A stretch of 64,000 nt of DNA from Nageia nagi (taxonomy: Eukaryota > Pinophyta). The stretch covers positions 47,244,001 through 47,308,000 of the forward strand of contig JBITNC010000001.1 in the NCBI GenBank assembly GCA_050084985.1, written 5' to 3'. This document shows, in pieces, positions 35,760 through 48,039 of this stretch. The notes beneath the pieces are model-generated. The model was given only the letters and a program-made list of their open reading frames with translations, was not told the origin of the DNA and made no database searches. The translations under genes and the position numbers were made by a program. Each line of letters starts with the position of its first letter. Position 1 is the stretch's first letter.

Positions 35760-37150
35760 ATCAATTAGGATGATGAAATGAGGTGAGGGTAGAGCTCCCT
35801 CACTTGATCAACTGCATACCACTTGGCCTTGTGTGGATGTTGGCCCTCACTCTAATATGCCACACCTCATGTATGCCACTACAAGATAATCATTGCTTAT
35901 TTTCCAATACTACATCCTTAACCAACACATTCATGTACTCAGGGGCTAAATCCTAAACTTTTGGTAACATAACATCTGTATCTTCTACAACTAAGGTTGG
36001 TTCATACAACTTCAAGTTCTCAACATTAATAATGGAATACATTTACATATAGGGTGGTAAGTCTAACCAAAATGTATTGTCTCCAACTTGACCAATAATG
36101 GTAAATGGACCATACCTTATTGGTTTTCAACTTCTATCCCTTACCATGCTATCTCTCCTTATTGAGATGAAGCCATACCTGATAGCAAACCTAAAATTTA
36201 TGATCCACCTGATGATGATCATGCCTCTCCTTATACTTGGCTTGACTCTTCTCTAATTGTTCTTTTACCTTATAATGAATCAATCTGATCCTCTCAATAA
36301 AATTCTTTGCCTGCTCCTCCTCATTATGAAGAACTATATCTCCATCACTTGTTGAAGCAAAAGCCATATCAAAAGGTGATTTTGGAAAATAACCAAAATA
36401 AGTCTCAAAAGGTGTTTTATTAGTAGAAGAATGTAAAGCCTAATTATATGCATGTTGTATATAGCTCAAATGCTCATCCCAAGTCTTAGGATGCTTACCA
36501 TAATAACCCTATAATAGGTGTACCACTATCCTATTTACCACCTCTATTTGACCATCTATCTATGGATGAAATGTTGTACTCCTCTTTAGCTTAGTGTCCA
36601 TCCTTTCCCACAAAGAAGTCCAAAATTTTCCAAGAAACCTGGAATCCCTATCAGAAATGATAGAAGTAGGAAGACCAAAATGTACCCACACATAATTAAA
36701 GAAAAGATTAGCTACCTATTGACATGTCATAGTCTTTTTACATGAGATTAGAATACACATCTTGTTGAATCTATCCATAACCACATATAAATAATCATGA
36801 CCTCTTTAGACATAAGTAAACCTCCAACAAAATCCATAGAAATACTCTCCCATGGTCATGTAGAAATGGACAATGGCATATAAAGACCAAATTTCTTGTT
36901 ATTGGGTTTGCTTACACTGCATAACATACAACCTCTGATATATCTGGATACATTTTCTTGCATTTTAGGCTAGTAACAATACCTTTGTAGATTAGCAAGA
37001 GTTTTCCCAACACCAAAGTGCCCTAAAATATGAGAAGTATGAGCTTCCCTAATCAAATCATTCCTCTCACCATTAGGAATACAAAGTTTGCCTAAATGAA
37101 AAAGTAATCCATCATGCAAATGAAAGTCATCATTTCCAACCTCATTGCCA
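35760..37150 (-). pseudogene. Element 4 integrase and chromodomain-like end (broken)
   Basis: Minus-strand integrase in several frames. First core block SISMDFVGGL (Asp kept), second SDRDSRFLGKFW (Asp kept), third a DGQIEVVNR block with the Glu kept but a stop just before it. Then WDEHLSYIQHAYN, a SSTNKTPFETYFGYFPKSPF block, QAKYKERHDHHQVDH, and the C-terminal KPIRYGPF and INVENLKLYEPTL. The tail has a GIHEVWHIRVRANIH-like stretch that fits a decayed chromodomain. No catalytic residue is clearly lost; the damage is stops and frameshifts. Confidence 0.8.
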
Positions 37151-37154
37151 AGAC

Positions 37155-37670
37155 TTAATCTATGATAGACATTTTGGAAATCAGGATCAACATATACTGT
37201 TCTTTATACCTTTCATGCATTAAAGAACTATTTTGTAGAATCACAACACTAGAAACTATTGGAGGCCTAGACAACATATCAATAATTTTATTTTGAGTAT
37301 CCTTTTTGTACTTAATCACCAAAAGAAATTGTTGCAAGAATCCCATCCAACGAAAGTGCCTAGATTGTTGCAACTTAGAATGTGATTGAAGATATTGCAA
37401 GGGTTGATGGTCTATATGAATTATTGTCTCTTTACCTACCAAATAGTGCTTCCATTTCTTAACACTTTGAACTAATGCATACAACTCTTTGTCATATGTG
37501 GGATAGTTTCTTACCGCACTGGTAAACATTTTCGAGTGATAGAACACCAGATGGTTTTCCTATAATAAAACTGCACCCATAGCATAGTCACTTGCATCAG
37601 TTTTAATTTCAAAAGTTTTCTAAAGATTAGGCAAAGCAAGTACTAGAGAATTACTAATTTTCCTTTTAAG
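37155..37670 (-). pseudogene. Element 4 RNase H (broken)
   Basis: Minus strand: FEIKTDASDYAMGAVLL with the catalytic Asp, then the open piece 37547-37155 with NYPTYDKELYALVQSVKKWK, KETIIHIDHQPL and LQQSRHFRWMGFLQQF, followed by a DMLSRPP motif that links RNase H to integrase. Two stops near 37675 and 37560 separate it from RT. Confidence 0.82.
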
Positions 37671-37703
37671 CAATTCAAAAGCATGTTGTTCTTTCCCTCC
37701 CCA

Positions 37704-38480
37704 CTAAAATCCATGACTCTTTCCTATAATAGCATGAAGTGGAGAAGACATGTAAGAAAAGTTAGCAATAAACTTGCGTAAATACTGCATTACCCAAAGA
37801 AAAATCCTAGTCTCTATCACATTAGTGGGAGTAGGCCATTTCAACATAGCCTTAATTTTTACAGGATCTATCCTTAATTGACCTTCACCTACAATGTGGC
37901 CAAGATAGATTAAACTCTTCCTGACAAACTCACACTTAGACATCTTCAAATAGAGTTTTGCTTCCCTTAAAACTTCAAACACTTTACAAATATGTACCAC
38001 ATGATCTTTCCAATTATCATTGTAAATGAGAATATCATCAAGATACACAATAACAAAATCATCAATGAAAAGCCTTAAAACCTCATTCATTACATGCATG
38101 ACAGTAGCAGGAGCATTGCATAATCCAAACGGTAAAACCAACCATTCAAACAATCCTTGCCTAGTTTTAAAAGCAGTCTTCCACACATCCTCTTCTTTAA
38201 CTCGTACTTTATGATAACCACTTCGTAGATCTAATTTTGTAAAAAGCCTAGCTTTTGTTAATTGATCCATTAAATCATCAATATGTGGCAAAGGATATCA
38301 ATTTTTAACCATGATCTTATTTAGTGCCCTGTAATCAACACACATACGCCAAGTTCCATCTTTCTTTGGAATTATAACAATAGGAGATCCACATGGTGAT
38401 GTGCTAGGTCTAATGACTCCTTGATCTAACAATTCCTTTACTTGTTTCTTAATTTCTTCATTTTCTAAAATAGAATTTCT
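37704..38480 (-). pseudogene. Element 4 reverse transcriptase (one stop)
   Basis: Minus-strand RT: VIRPSTSPCGSPIVIIPKKD, GTWRMCVDYRALNKI, then a TGA (most likely from CGA, Arg) at about 38297-38292, then YPLPHIDDLMDQL, KLDLRSGYHKVRVKE, FGLCNAPATVMHVMNEVLR and the catalytic VIVYLDDILIY. YLDD is intact. Ends in LRKFIANFSYMSSPLHAI before the stop at 37704. With the single stop it is the least damaged RT in the window. Confidence 0.88.
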
Positions 38481-39110
38481 ATACAAGCCAATATTAGGAA
38501 GTGCAACATCAGGATGTAATTGAATCTCATGTTGTATATCTCTTTTAGGTGGAAGTTCTTTAGGTACTTGAAATAAATCTTCAAATTTAGAAATTACCTC
38601 TTTAACTTCTTCTTTGTATTGTGGTTCACAATCTTCAAGTGCCTTTATGATTTCTACTTCATCTTGATATTTCACCATTGCAAGTATAAACATTTGTCCT
38701 GTATTGATTAGTTTCTTTGCTTGTCCTGTAGTAATCAAAGAAATATCCTTTTTCTTACTTTGATGAGCACTAACCATGTATTCAATTCCATATTTAATGA
38801 GTCTATATTTATTTTCCTTTATATAAAACAAATCATCTCTTTCCCATAGATAAGGACTACCAAGCACAATCCCACAAATATCCAAAGGAACAACATCAAG
38901 TAAAACTTCATCAATGTAATCCCTATTAATCCCAAATTGCAACTTGCATTGTTGTGTTACTTTGAACTTTGAATCTTTATTAAACCATCCCAATGGATAT
39001 GGGTTTGGATGGGGTTGAGTAGTGAGTGTAAGTGATTTGACATACTTTTCTACAATTAAGTTAGCTTGAGATCCAGAATCAAACAATGTATCAATGTTAG
39101 TCTTCTTAGC
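38481..39110 (-). pseudogene. Element 4 aspartic protease and linker
   Basis: Minus strand: the active-site loop DSGSQANLIVEKYV is intact (Asp-Ser-Gly), followed by LDVVPLDICGIVLGSPYLW and the linker AHQSKKKDISLITTGQAKKL. The open frame (39086-38298) runs on into RT without a break. It is in a different frame from gag, which overlaps it by about 30 bases; the frame change is probably an indel rather than programmed. Confidence 0.85.
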
Positions 39111-40292
39111 TTGAAACTTGATGGAAAAAGTTCAATTTTCTTCTTTTCCTCATCTTCACTAGGTGTATTATGCAAAACCATACATGCCATTTTATCATCT
39201 ACATCTGAACCATATTCAATTTCCTTAGTAACAGTATTTGTTTTCTTCTTTTGACCTTTAGGTTTAGGGTATAATTTAGGATGCAATTTCCAACATTTAG
39301 CCTCTAAATGACCTTCTTTTTGACAATGTATACATACATCTTTATACTTCTCTTTTTGTGTAGTAGACGTAGTTTTCTTTTTCCCCTTTCCTTTTTTCTT
39401 TTCAAAATCATTATTACTATTGTTATTGTAAGCATTTTTCTTTTTCCCATCCTTAACAAATTTTCCCCTTTCTTCTAAGTGAGTGGCTTGTACACAAACT
39501 TTATCCAAATCATTTGGATCAAACATCAATATTGTATGCCTTAAATAATTATGCAAACCACCAATATACTTAAGAAGAGTATCTTGGGAATCAAGATGAA
39601 TACCTAGCATTGCAAATTTTCTTCGAAATTCCATAGTGTACTCTTGCACACTTTGCCCTTTGCCTTGATAGAAAGTTTGCCATTCCATGACTACCTTTTA
39701 TTGATAACCCAAAGGATAAAATTGATCTCTAAGTAATTGTACAAAATGGGTCCAAGAAAAAATACTAGCTTAAATTGATTCATTCTTACTTTGCAAATAA
39801 CTTTCCCACCAAATAAGTGCATTACCACTCATTTTAAGAGTTGCTAATTGGATTTTATCCTCATCTCTTACAATTCTTTGAATTATATAATATACCTCAA
39901 TTTGTTTAATCCAATGGTCTAACTTCTTAGCATTCACTTCTCAATAAAAGTAGGCAAATCAAATTTAACTTCCAATTTCAAAGGAGAACTTTGAAAAATA
40001 CTATGTGTAACATCATTGTCAATTTTATTACCTTCACTAGTTTCACCTTCATTTTTTCTTGAAAGTGTTGGAATTGTAAAGACATCTTCTGGAACATTAT
40101 GGAGAGATTAGCAATTTGCTTTTCCACATTAGACCCTCCTTCATTGGCCATGGCTCCAAGCTCTCTTTGCTCCTTTAGCCAAACTCTAGAACTAATTTTT
40201 GGATCCTCCTCCATAAATTCTCCTTCTCCTTTCTTGCTTTGTGACCTGCTATACATGCAAGAACACTTTCCAAACACCAACAACAATCTCAA
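39056..40292 (-). pseudogene. Element 4 gag (frame-broken)
   Basis: Minus strand. An N-terminal piece (40292-39978) contains SQSKKGEGEFMEEDP and a helical NVEKQIANLSIMFQKMSLQF segment. The main piece (39688-39056, 210 codons) has the gag core MEWQTFYQGKGQSVQEYTME, LKYIGGLHNYLRHTILMF, LDKVCVQATHLEE, a lysine-rich linker and an intact CCHC zinc knuckle CIHCQKEGHLEAKC. In contrast to element 1 all four zinc ligands are kept. Stops between 39978 and 39689 break the chain. Confidence 0.85.
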
Positions 40293-40321
40293 AAATATAG
40301 GTTATCCCAATGATTTCAACT

Positions 40322-40333
40322 GCTTTGATACCA
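40322..40333 (-). other. Primer binding site of element 4 (tRNA-iMet type, one change)
   Basis: Minus strand TGGTATCAAAGC differs by one base from the iMet-type TGGTATCAGAGC. It lies four bases inside the 5' LTR. Confidence 0.8.
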
Positions 40334-40337
40334 AACT

Positions 40338-41435
40338 TGGTCCATAAACTATAAGATTAAAATTTCAATTTAACCTTTTCTTAGGATCAATTCACACTTA
40401 AAACAATTAAGTGCTTGTAAAGGAAAATTAGGAACAAATTTATAAACACAAGAAGAAAAAAGCATTCACCATAGAAAGAGATAAGCAAAATTATCTGGTT
40501 CACCCAGTGTGGGCTACATCCAACTCAAAAGCTCTCTACTATCAGTGGGTGGAATCACTTTACAAGGCCTCCATGGTCCTTCAAAACCTCCTGTCACATT
40601 CACAACACACTCACAGCTCTGAAAATCACAAGAACTGAAAACAACTTTCTTGAAATCCTCCTTTTTTCTCATGTCCAATTTGCTCCCCTTTTATACAATT
40701 TTGGGGGCTAAAATTGGAGATTATTACAACTAGAAAATTTGATACAAAACCTATTTTCAAATACCCATTAACCTCCTTGATCTTCCTATCAAATTTGGGC
40801 TCAAATGGTTGTAAAAATCTCCCCAAAATGAACTCTAAAATCGAAATAATATGCTCATTGGATTGTTTTAGGCTTACAAAATTAAATCAACCTAATAATA
40901 GGACCTTATGTGAGTTAAAATCACCATAAACCTTTGAAAACACCAAAATACATAAAAAAAAAACCTAAAATTGGGTGGGTGCACTATGGTGATGACATGT
41001 GGCATGTATTGGGAAGAAGTTAACCTCCTATTGACTGCTAGCTTGGTTGGTAGTTAGACAGGGGCATGGGTAGCTTGGTTGGTAGTCATATGGGGTGTGG
41101 GTAGCTCTACACATGGGCAGCTTTAGCTAGCGATCTTCATTCCTTGCAGCTTGGCTAGTAGTCCCACCTCATTACCTCCATGCAGGCTTTGACCCCATGC
41201 AGTCTCCATGATGGTAGGTGGGTCCCCTCTTTAATGGCCACCAGAAAACATTTGAAAATATTATTTTTTTATATTTTTTTTCTAAAATACACAAATGGAA
41301 TTAATATCATATCTTCCACATACGAACTCGATTCATGATCCAAAAGAAGCATCGAAAAGCTGAAGATAAGGTGATCACAATGAACACATAGAAATGGAGA
41401 TTACTGAATGTCAAAGGGATCCAAATTTTGGATCA
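40338..41435 (-). repeat. 5' LTR of element 4
   Basis: 1098 bp, TGGTCCATAAAC...TTTTGGATCA on the plus strand, matching 34622-35724. Flanked on the right by the target duplication ACATA. Confidence 0.92.
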
Positions 41436-41440
41436 ACATA

Positions 41441-42560
41441 TTTAGATGTGATGGAATCCAATAATAAATTCCTTTCTAATAAGATATTTTTATGAATTAT
41501 CTACTTCTCCATAAATTGTTTCAATAATTTAAGGCTAGACAAGGTTTTCCCTCTTTCCAAAGCCCCAAGTTGTTGAATCTCAACATTAACATAAATATGG
41601 TACCTTGATAGATGTTTTAGAATCCATACCCCTAAGTGGCATAAGTTATAATGGTCTATCAAAATTTTTATTTTTCATGCCAACCCTTCATATTCATAAT
41701 GGATCCCAATGATGTTCAATATGATGAAAGAGATGATTCTCCCCTTATGATATTGGGGATGGTGAAAAATAAGAGGCTACATTTTTAAGAGGTAATTGAT
41801 AGAATTCCTCAATATTCCTTTGTTCCATTGTATATAATTTTTGCAAGAGAATCTTTCAATTCCAATCAAGAGAAAAAATTGTTATCTAGTGTATCCAAAG
41901 CTACATTTGCATATCACATTGATACTTCACATCATGTGCCACTTTCACAACTTGGAAAACCACTCTTAGGCCATATAATTCTCTCTATACAAAAGATCAA
42001 TAAAAATAAATATTGTATAAGGAGTGTTATATATATTATAACACTAATAAACAAGTGGTGGGGAATCAATAAGTTTCATAAGAGCAAGGGGTATATAATA
42101 GTTCACAAACCTTAAGGGTTAAAACAAAGGATCCATCACCTTAAATTGTTATTGTTGAGTAATACTATACTTGTGATCAACAACAAACCATGTAGTTCAA
42201 CTTGATATCACAAAATCATATAGGTATTTCACATCATGCCTCTTTGCAAGTCCACCCAACATATGCATAATCAAATATGCCATAACCAAAAGTGTATATA
42301 GGGTACCAATCGAACCCAACCCAAGTACATTCATAACAATTTAATTCATCTTCATGAAATGTGAATGTTCCTTTTCAACCTAGGTAACCATATACATAAA
42401 AAATGTATGATCCTTATCAAGTGTATGCCCTTGTCCAATTAAAAGTACCAAAATCAACTCAAAGTTATTTCCAATCATTTCAACAATATCCAAATCCCTC
42501 TTTTGGGTAACCTCAATTATTTAGTCAAGGATTACAACATCATGTGACTTTAAGGGTTTC
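41441..42560 (+). pseudogene. Element 3 5' ORF, second part, and leader to gag
   Basis: The frame of the 34377 ORF continues here as YLDVMESNNKFLSNKIFL and further coding-like text with a few stops to about 41660. Another open piece follows at 41828-42115. Neither matches a domain I know. The rest is AT-rich. Confidence 0.4.
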
Positions 42561-43900
42561 AAGATCAAATCCAACCAAATTATATGCCTCCAATGAATAT
42601 TATTCAAAATCAACAAGTGAGTCATATTTTTGGGTCACAACAAGATCAAAAACACATATTGCAACTAATTAGTTTTAGGATGCAAAAAATGAAATTCTCA
42701 AGAAGCTACATGAGATGGAACTTAAGATAAATAATCAAGGAAAGGCTAAGTTTTTTATGTATTGATATGAAATTATATTATACATGATTCAGTTCATATT
42801 AAATACTTTATGTTCAAGTTTTAGGTGCCTAAAATTGACAAATTCAAAGGTAAAGAAGATCCTAGGGAATAGTTGAGACAATTTAAGTATTCTTGCTACA
42901 TCATATTTAAAGATGATGTAATCATGTTAAGGATATTTATTATGATTTTGTTAGGGAAAAATCTTGATTTTTATAAATAATTTTCCATAATATATCATAT
43001 ATTATTTTGAATATTTGGTTAATTTATTACTAGAACATTTTTCAAACAATGTCAAAAAGAGATCTTCCATTACAAACTTGAGCAAGTTATCATAGTTTTA
43101 AGATGAATCAATTTTAGATTATGTGTGTAGGTGGAGATTAATAGTTACTAATATTTCTTACACACTTACTCAATATTAATTATTCAAGCAACTTTCCAAG
43201 ATTTATAACAATCACATATCATACCTCCTACAAATTCAAAGAAATCTAACTTTTCAAGATGCACATGCATAAGTAAAAATAATTGAAGAGGTTAATATTT
43301 AGGAAAGTGAAATAAAATTGAGAAGAAAAGAGAACCATAAAAATAATAATAGAAATGGATTTCACCCCAACATTTATTATCCAAAGATACAAATTAATTA
43401 TGTTTCTCAAGAGGTAAATCAAACACAACCAATATTACAACTAGCTCCTCTTAGGCCCCTAATGAAAAATCAATATCAAGTTCAATCAAAAGCTCATGAT
43501 TAGAAAAGATATAATTAGGGAAATAATTATGGTATACCACATAGAGCTCCAATAAAATAAGAAAATTAGACACCCCTAGTAAATCTTATTGAATATATCC
43601 TTAAGAAATTACTTAATGCACAACTTTTAGTACTTCCATAAATCAAGCAAGAAGATCCAAGTATTGAAAAGCCTACATGGTATAAAGAGAAAAGATTTTA
43701 TGATTTTCATAGGAAAAGGGGTTATGAAAAAGGAAAAATGTTAACATTTGATAGCCTTGATTCAAAATTTGATTGATGATGGTCAATTTTCTATAGGTAA
43801 TCCTATGGCACCACCAAATGGAAACTTTTGTATTTTCTAGGATCTATTACATAGACATAAAAGTAATGTAAATCAAGTTCATCCAACAAAAAAGAGTGAT
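42560..43900 (+). pseudogene. Element 3 gag (broken)
   Basis: Plus-strand gag-like remnant. About 42824 reads VPKIDKFKGKEDPRE, a typical gag lead-in, followed by a LRQFKYSCYIIFKDDVIM block. Further on, 43318-43503 is open (RRKENHKNNNRNGFHPNIYY) and a later run reads WYKEKRFYDFHRKRGYEKGK, where related elements have a YCxFH zinc-binding start; the Cys residues are not visible here. Many stops. Confidence 0.6.
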
Positions 43901-44319
43901 CAATAGAAAATGTATGACTTTGTGGGTGTAATTTATGTTGATATGGTTGGTATAGCCACAAGGAGTGGTAGAGTTAATGATAGATATTCCTAATCAAGCT
44001 AAACAATGGCTCAACCTTAAGCACAAATTTAGTTTCAAAAATAACCTCCTAGAATAATTATCATAATAAAAATACAACTAGAGTAGTGATTAAGGATAAA
44101 TCCCACTAAGTTATCTTTATGATATTTACTTTAATATTTAAAAGCACATTAATATGCATTAAATGATATACTTGAGACCATTCAGCTACCACATAATAAT
44201 CTCAATTCTTTTGTGGATTCTACTGGGTCTATTTAGATTCATGTAAATCCCTCTATAACATTTTATAAGGAGAAGATTTATCAGCCTATAAATCCTAAGG
44301 TAAAGTACCATTCTCTCCA

Positions 44320-44700
44320 TATCATAGCATATGTGGATAATCATCCAATCAAGAGAGTATTGGTAAATGAAGCGTCAATAATTGATATAGTATCATCAAT
44401 GGATTTGTAGTATCTCAAGGTACCTCTTTCATATCTAAATGCTCGTACCCTTATAGTTAGAGCTTTCAATAAACACTATGTTCTACCATGGGTACTATAG
44501 TGATCCCAATAAATATAAGAATCAAGGAATTTTTGACTACTTATCATATGATTGAAGGAGAAATGCAATACAATTTCTTATTTGGTAGACCCTAAATTAG
44601 AGAAATGAAATATGTTCTAGACACACTACATGGGTGTTTAAAGTACATACATGAGGATGAAGTGCATTGTATTATTATTTTATATTTTTTTCAATCACTA
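44320..44700 (+). pseudogene. Element 3 aspartic protease (broken, active site lost)
   Basis: Plus strand: HPIKRVLVNEASIIDIVSSM, where relatives have V(D)xGSSINI, so the catalytic Asp-x-Gly is lost. Then NARTLIVRAFNKHYVLPW, IKEFLTTYHMIEGEMQYNFL and a FGRP(W)IREMKYV block diagnostic for this protease. Two frameshifts. Confidence 0.65.
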
Positions 44701-46189
44701 TAATTTTATTTATCTTTTTTATTCTTTTGGGATAACTTCGTCCCACCTTTTTCCTATTACCATTCTTATGAATAATGATCTAAATCAAACATCTTCTAGT
44801 TCATAATAACCTTCATCATTAAATGCCCTTAACATTCAAACATAAGTATCAACATATACATTTTTATCATAACCATTGCATGTTCCTCCCCTTATACGTA
44901 CACATGTTAAGTTTATTAGGGTATCACCATCTACCCCATTTAGATCTACATCATTACCTCATCATTGCAATAGGAGATAAACCCCAATCTTATAGCAACA
45001 CTCTACCATTGGTTTATTTTTATTCTTTGTGATTAGCATCATAAATACCTTAAGAAGAAAATATTTTTTTCTTATCAAGTTGTTCAAGCATTTGATGACT
45101 AAGATCAAGTTAACAATGGGACTTCACCATCTCTTTTTTAGTAAAACATAATAAAATTGGAATGGAGAAATATTATATTAAAGATGTTATGTTTAATATT
45201 CCTTCAGTAAAACATATGGGGATATCCAATGAATCATCTCTTATCATTAGTTTGATTATTCCTTTAGGATATGTATCATGTTTAAATATTTATTCATCTA
45301 TTTTGGCATTTACACACCATATGATATACCTTTTAAGTGATCTTTTAAAGAGAATTTCTATGTCAAAATTGATTATTTATCTTCTCTCAATTTTATATAT
45401 AGATATTTATCTAAATGTAAATGGTAAGGCTATGGTCTATATAAGTATGAAAAAGGATAATTTAGGCTTTTTCAATTCCTTTATAATATGGTAATAATAA
45501 AATATGCCTAAGGTTTCATTTACCTAAACTTAAAGGTATAGAAGTAGAACTCACAAATATTAATCTTCTAGGTCAGGATGAGGCTATCTATGACACTAAT
45601 TTGCACTTTAGTCCATCTAGTCCTTCATACTTTAAGTGCTCCATCCCACTCAATTTCTTCCATGGTTCATCTTGTGATCTAATCATGGATTTTAGTATGG
45701 TTTTTATTGATGATATCTCTCCTCTTCATCAAATTATTGATGATGATTCCCATTTGACATCAATTCTGAGTCCATGGATTTCTCTTCTCTTGATTTGGGG
45801 TTTGTTTTGGCTTTAGATTTTACTTCTCCTTAGCAATTGCATCATAATGAGGCTTTTATATATAAATTAATTTATCATATATCCCATCATAACAAACATA
45901 ACTACTCATACCTTTCTATTGTTAAGCAATTTGAAGATGGTTCACATATTAATATGGGGAGAAAATTGAGATAGACATTGGTGATAATCTAGAGCATCCT
46001 AATCTAGTGTATCTAGGGGATGTGTTGATAGAATCAAAAAGAGATACAATAATAAATATATTTAAAGAATAAAAAAATATATTTTCTTATGAATATTCTA
46101 ACATACTAGGTTTGGACACTAATGTGATGGCTCATAACATTGTGACACTTCTAGATGCTAAACTAGTAAAATAAAAATCTTGAAAATTT
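44701..46189 (+). pseudogene. Element 3 protease-RT linker
   Basis: Long connecting region of the polyprotein. Open pieces at 45162-45494 and 45601-45816. The second reads PSSPSYFKCSIPLNFFHGSS and later DDISPLHQIIDDDSHLTSIL. Between 45960 and 46190 the text NILGLDTNVMAHNIVT and HPTHSLLIKDEI is the standard entry to a Tat-type RT. Outside that entry no enzyme domain is seen. Confidence 0.5.
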
Positions 46190-46990
46190 CATCCCACACA
46201 TTCACTCTTAATCAAGGATGAAATTTAAATAATTCTTTATGTTACATTAATTTATTCTATAAATTTTTCTAAATATTTCTCAAACATGGTTCCAACATCC
46301 AACCCCAATGGTTAGATCAGAGTGTGAATGGATTTTAGAGACTTAAATAAATTTTTTTCTAAGGACAATTTTCAATTGCATGACATTAACATCTTAATGG
46401 GAAACTTAGATAGTTATGAGATGATATATATTATGGTTTGGTTCTTGGGATATAATCATATTAAGGTGTCCAAAAAATATCAGCATAAGATAACATTTTC
46501 TATCCCATGGTGAACCTATTATTTTAAAGTCATGCCATTTGAATTCAAGAATGCAAGTGTTATATATCAGAGAGCTATGAATTATTTTTTTCATAATATA
46601 ATATATGAAATGGTTGAGGACTATGTTGATTATCTCTTAGCTAAATCAAAGACTAGATAAGTACATTGGGAAGTTTTGCAAAAGGTATTCCATAGACTCT
46701 TAAGGCATAATGTCCAATTGAATCCTAAGTGTGTGTTTGGCGTCACATCAAGAAAACTTTTATAATATATTATTTCAAAGAGAGGTATAGAAATATATCC
46801 TAATAAAGTTAAACCTATAACAAATATGCCTCCACTTTATGATGTAAAGATATTAAGAATTATCCAAGAAAAGATTCAATATATAAGGAGATTCATAGCT
46901 TAGTTTTTAGATAAATATCATCCTTTTAATGAGATTTTAAAGAAGTCAAATTTGAGTGGAATGATAAATATCAACAAGCCTTTGATAAGA
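46190..46990 (+). pseudogene. Element 3 reverse transcriptase (catalytic Asp changed)
   Basis: Plus strand: RVWMDFRDLNKFFSKDNFQL, HKITFSIPW, FKVMPFEFKNASVIYQRAM and EDYVDYLLAKSKTR. The catalytic YVDD reads YVDY, so the second Asp is lost. Then LNPKCVFGVTSRKLL and a YIISKRGIEIYPNKVK thumb block. Frameshifts are few in the core. Confidence 0.82.
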
Positions 46991-47500
46991 AATATCTCTT
47001 CAAATCTCTAGTGTTGATACCTCCTAAGGATGAGATACCTTTTCACTTGTATCTCTTAGTCACAAATTTTGCATTGGAGTTGATGTTAGCTCAATGGAAT
47101 GATCAAGGAAAGGAACTAGCTATTTATTATATTAGTCATAAACTTATGGATTATGAGCTTTGATACATTTACATAGAGTATATTTTCTTGGCCATAGTCT
47201 TGATATGTAATAATATACACCATTATATGCTCAATAATACCACATGCATTATATGTATAGAGGATCCACTTAAATATATGATGATAAAAACATACCATAA
47301 TTTAAGAACCACTAAATAAATTATGTTTATTTTAAAGTTTGACCTTAATTTTATCATTCAAAATTATATAAAATTTATTTTCATTATAAATCAATTGTAA
47401 GAATCTCATTTGAAAGATACATCACCTTTGGATATCAATATCCCTTATGAGGATGTGTTCAAAATTAATGAAGTACTCAAAGAGTTTATTGATATTAATG
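46991..47500 (+). pseudogene. Element 3 RNase H (broken)
   Basis: Plus strand text: PFHLYLLVTNFALELMLAQW (first Asp position not acidic), AIYYISHKLMDYEL, KKLRHYMLNNTT-like wording in shifted frames and DPLKYMMIKTYHNLRTTK. The motif series matches the first RNase H of Tat-type elements. Confidence 0.65.
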
Positions 47501-47940
47501 AGGTGTATCAATGAATATGTTCTTTGATGGATCAAAGTGTGAACAAGGAGGAGGGGTAGGAGTATTTTTTTTGCATATCTTAGGTTATGTTCATCATTTA
47601 CTGCTTCAAAGTTAAATTTCCATGCATAAATAATAATACCAAATATGAAGCTTTGATTTTGCACCTAAAGATAACATTAGAGTTGAACTTTTAGAAACTC
47701 AAGATATATGGAGATTATAAATTGAGTTTTAAATCAAGTTTTGGGTATATATTAGTTTCATAATGAATTTTTTTGTGATCATACAGATATTTCCTGTATT
47801 TTGTTGAAATAATTCAAGAAATATAAAATCAAAGTTTCCTATCAATATTTAAATAGATTTGCATATATAATGGCATATTTCAAGTCGTTTATCCTTATTT
47901 CCCCATTTAGAAAAAATCAAAATGCATAAATTATAATAGT
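47501..47940 (+). pseudogene. Element 3 second RNase H (archaeal type, broken)
   Basis: Begins MFFDGSKCEQGGGVGVFF with the catalytic Asp in DGS, then TASKLNFHA, TKYEALILHLKITLELNF with the Glu, and a LKIYGDYKLSF block where relatives have GDS. Two or three frame breaks. Confidence 0.72.
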
Positions 47941-48039
47941 AAAGGATTTGTAATACAAGGAATTGAATGAATACCTCAAGTGGAATGCTCTTCCCCCTGA
48001 TTTATCACCTAGTAAGAAGAAAATATTTAAACATAAAGT

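Larger units (their letters stand above)
34617..41440 (-). mobile_element. Element 4: full-length Ty3/gypsy chromovirus nested in element 3
   Basis: A 6814-bp element on the minus strand (34622-41435) with two LTRs, primer site, polypurine tract and gag to chromodomain. The target duplication ACATA is perfect (34617-34621 and 41436-41440). Its LTRs are close: about 14 differences in the first 215 bases. Open pieces are longer than in the other elements, and several breaks are single stops, so it is the youngest of the large elements here. It is still inactive. Confidence 0.93.

Noticed and set aside
38026-40347. Plus-strand open frames over element 4
   Set aside because: They are reverse shadows of the minus-strand gag and RT.
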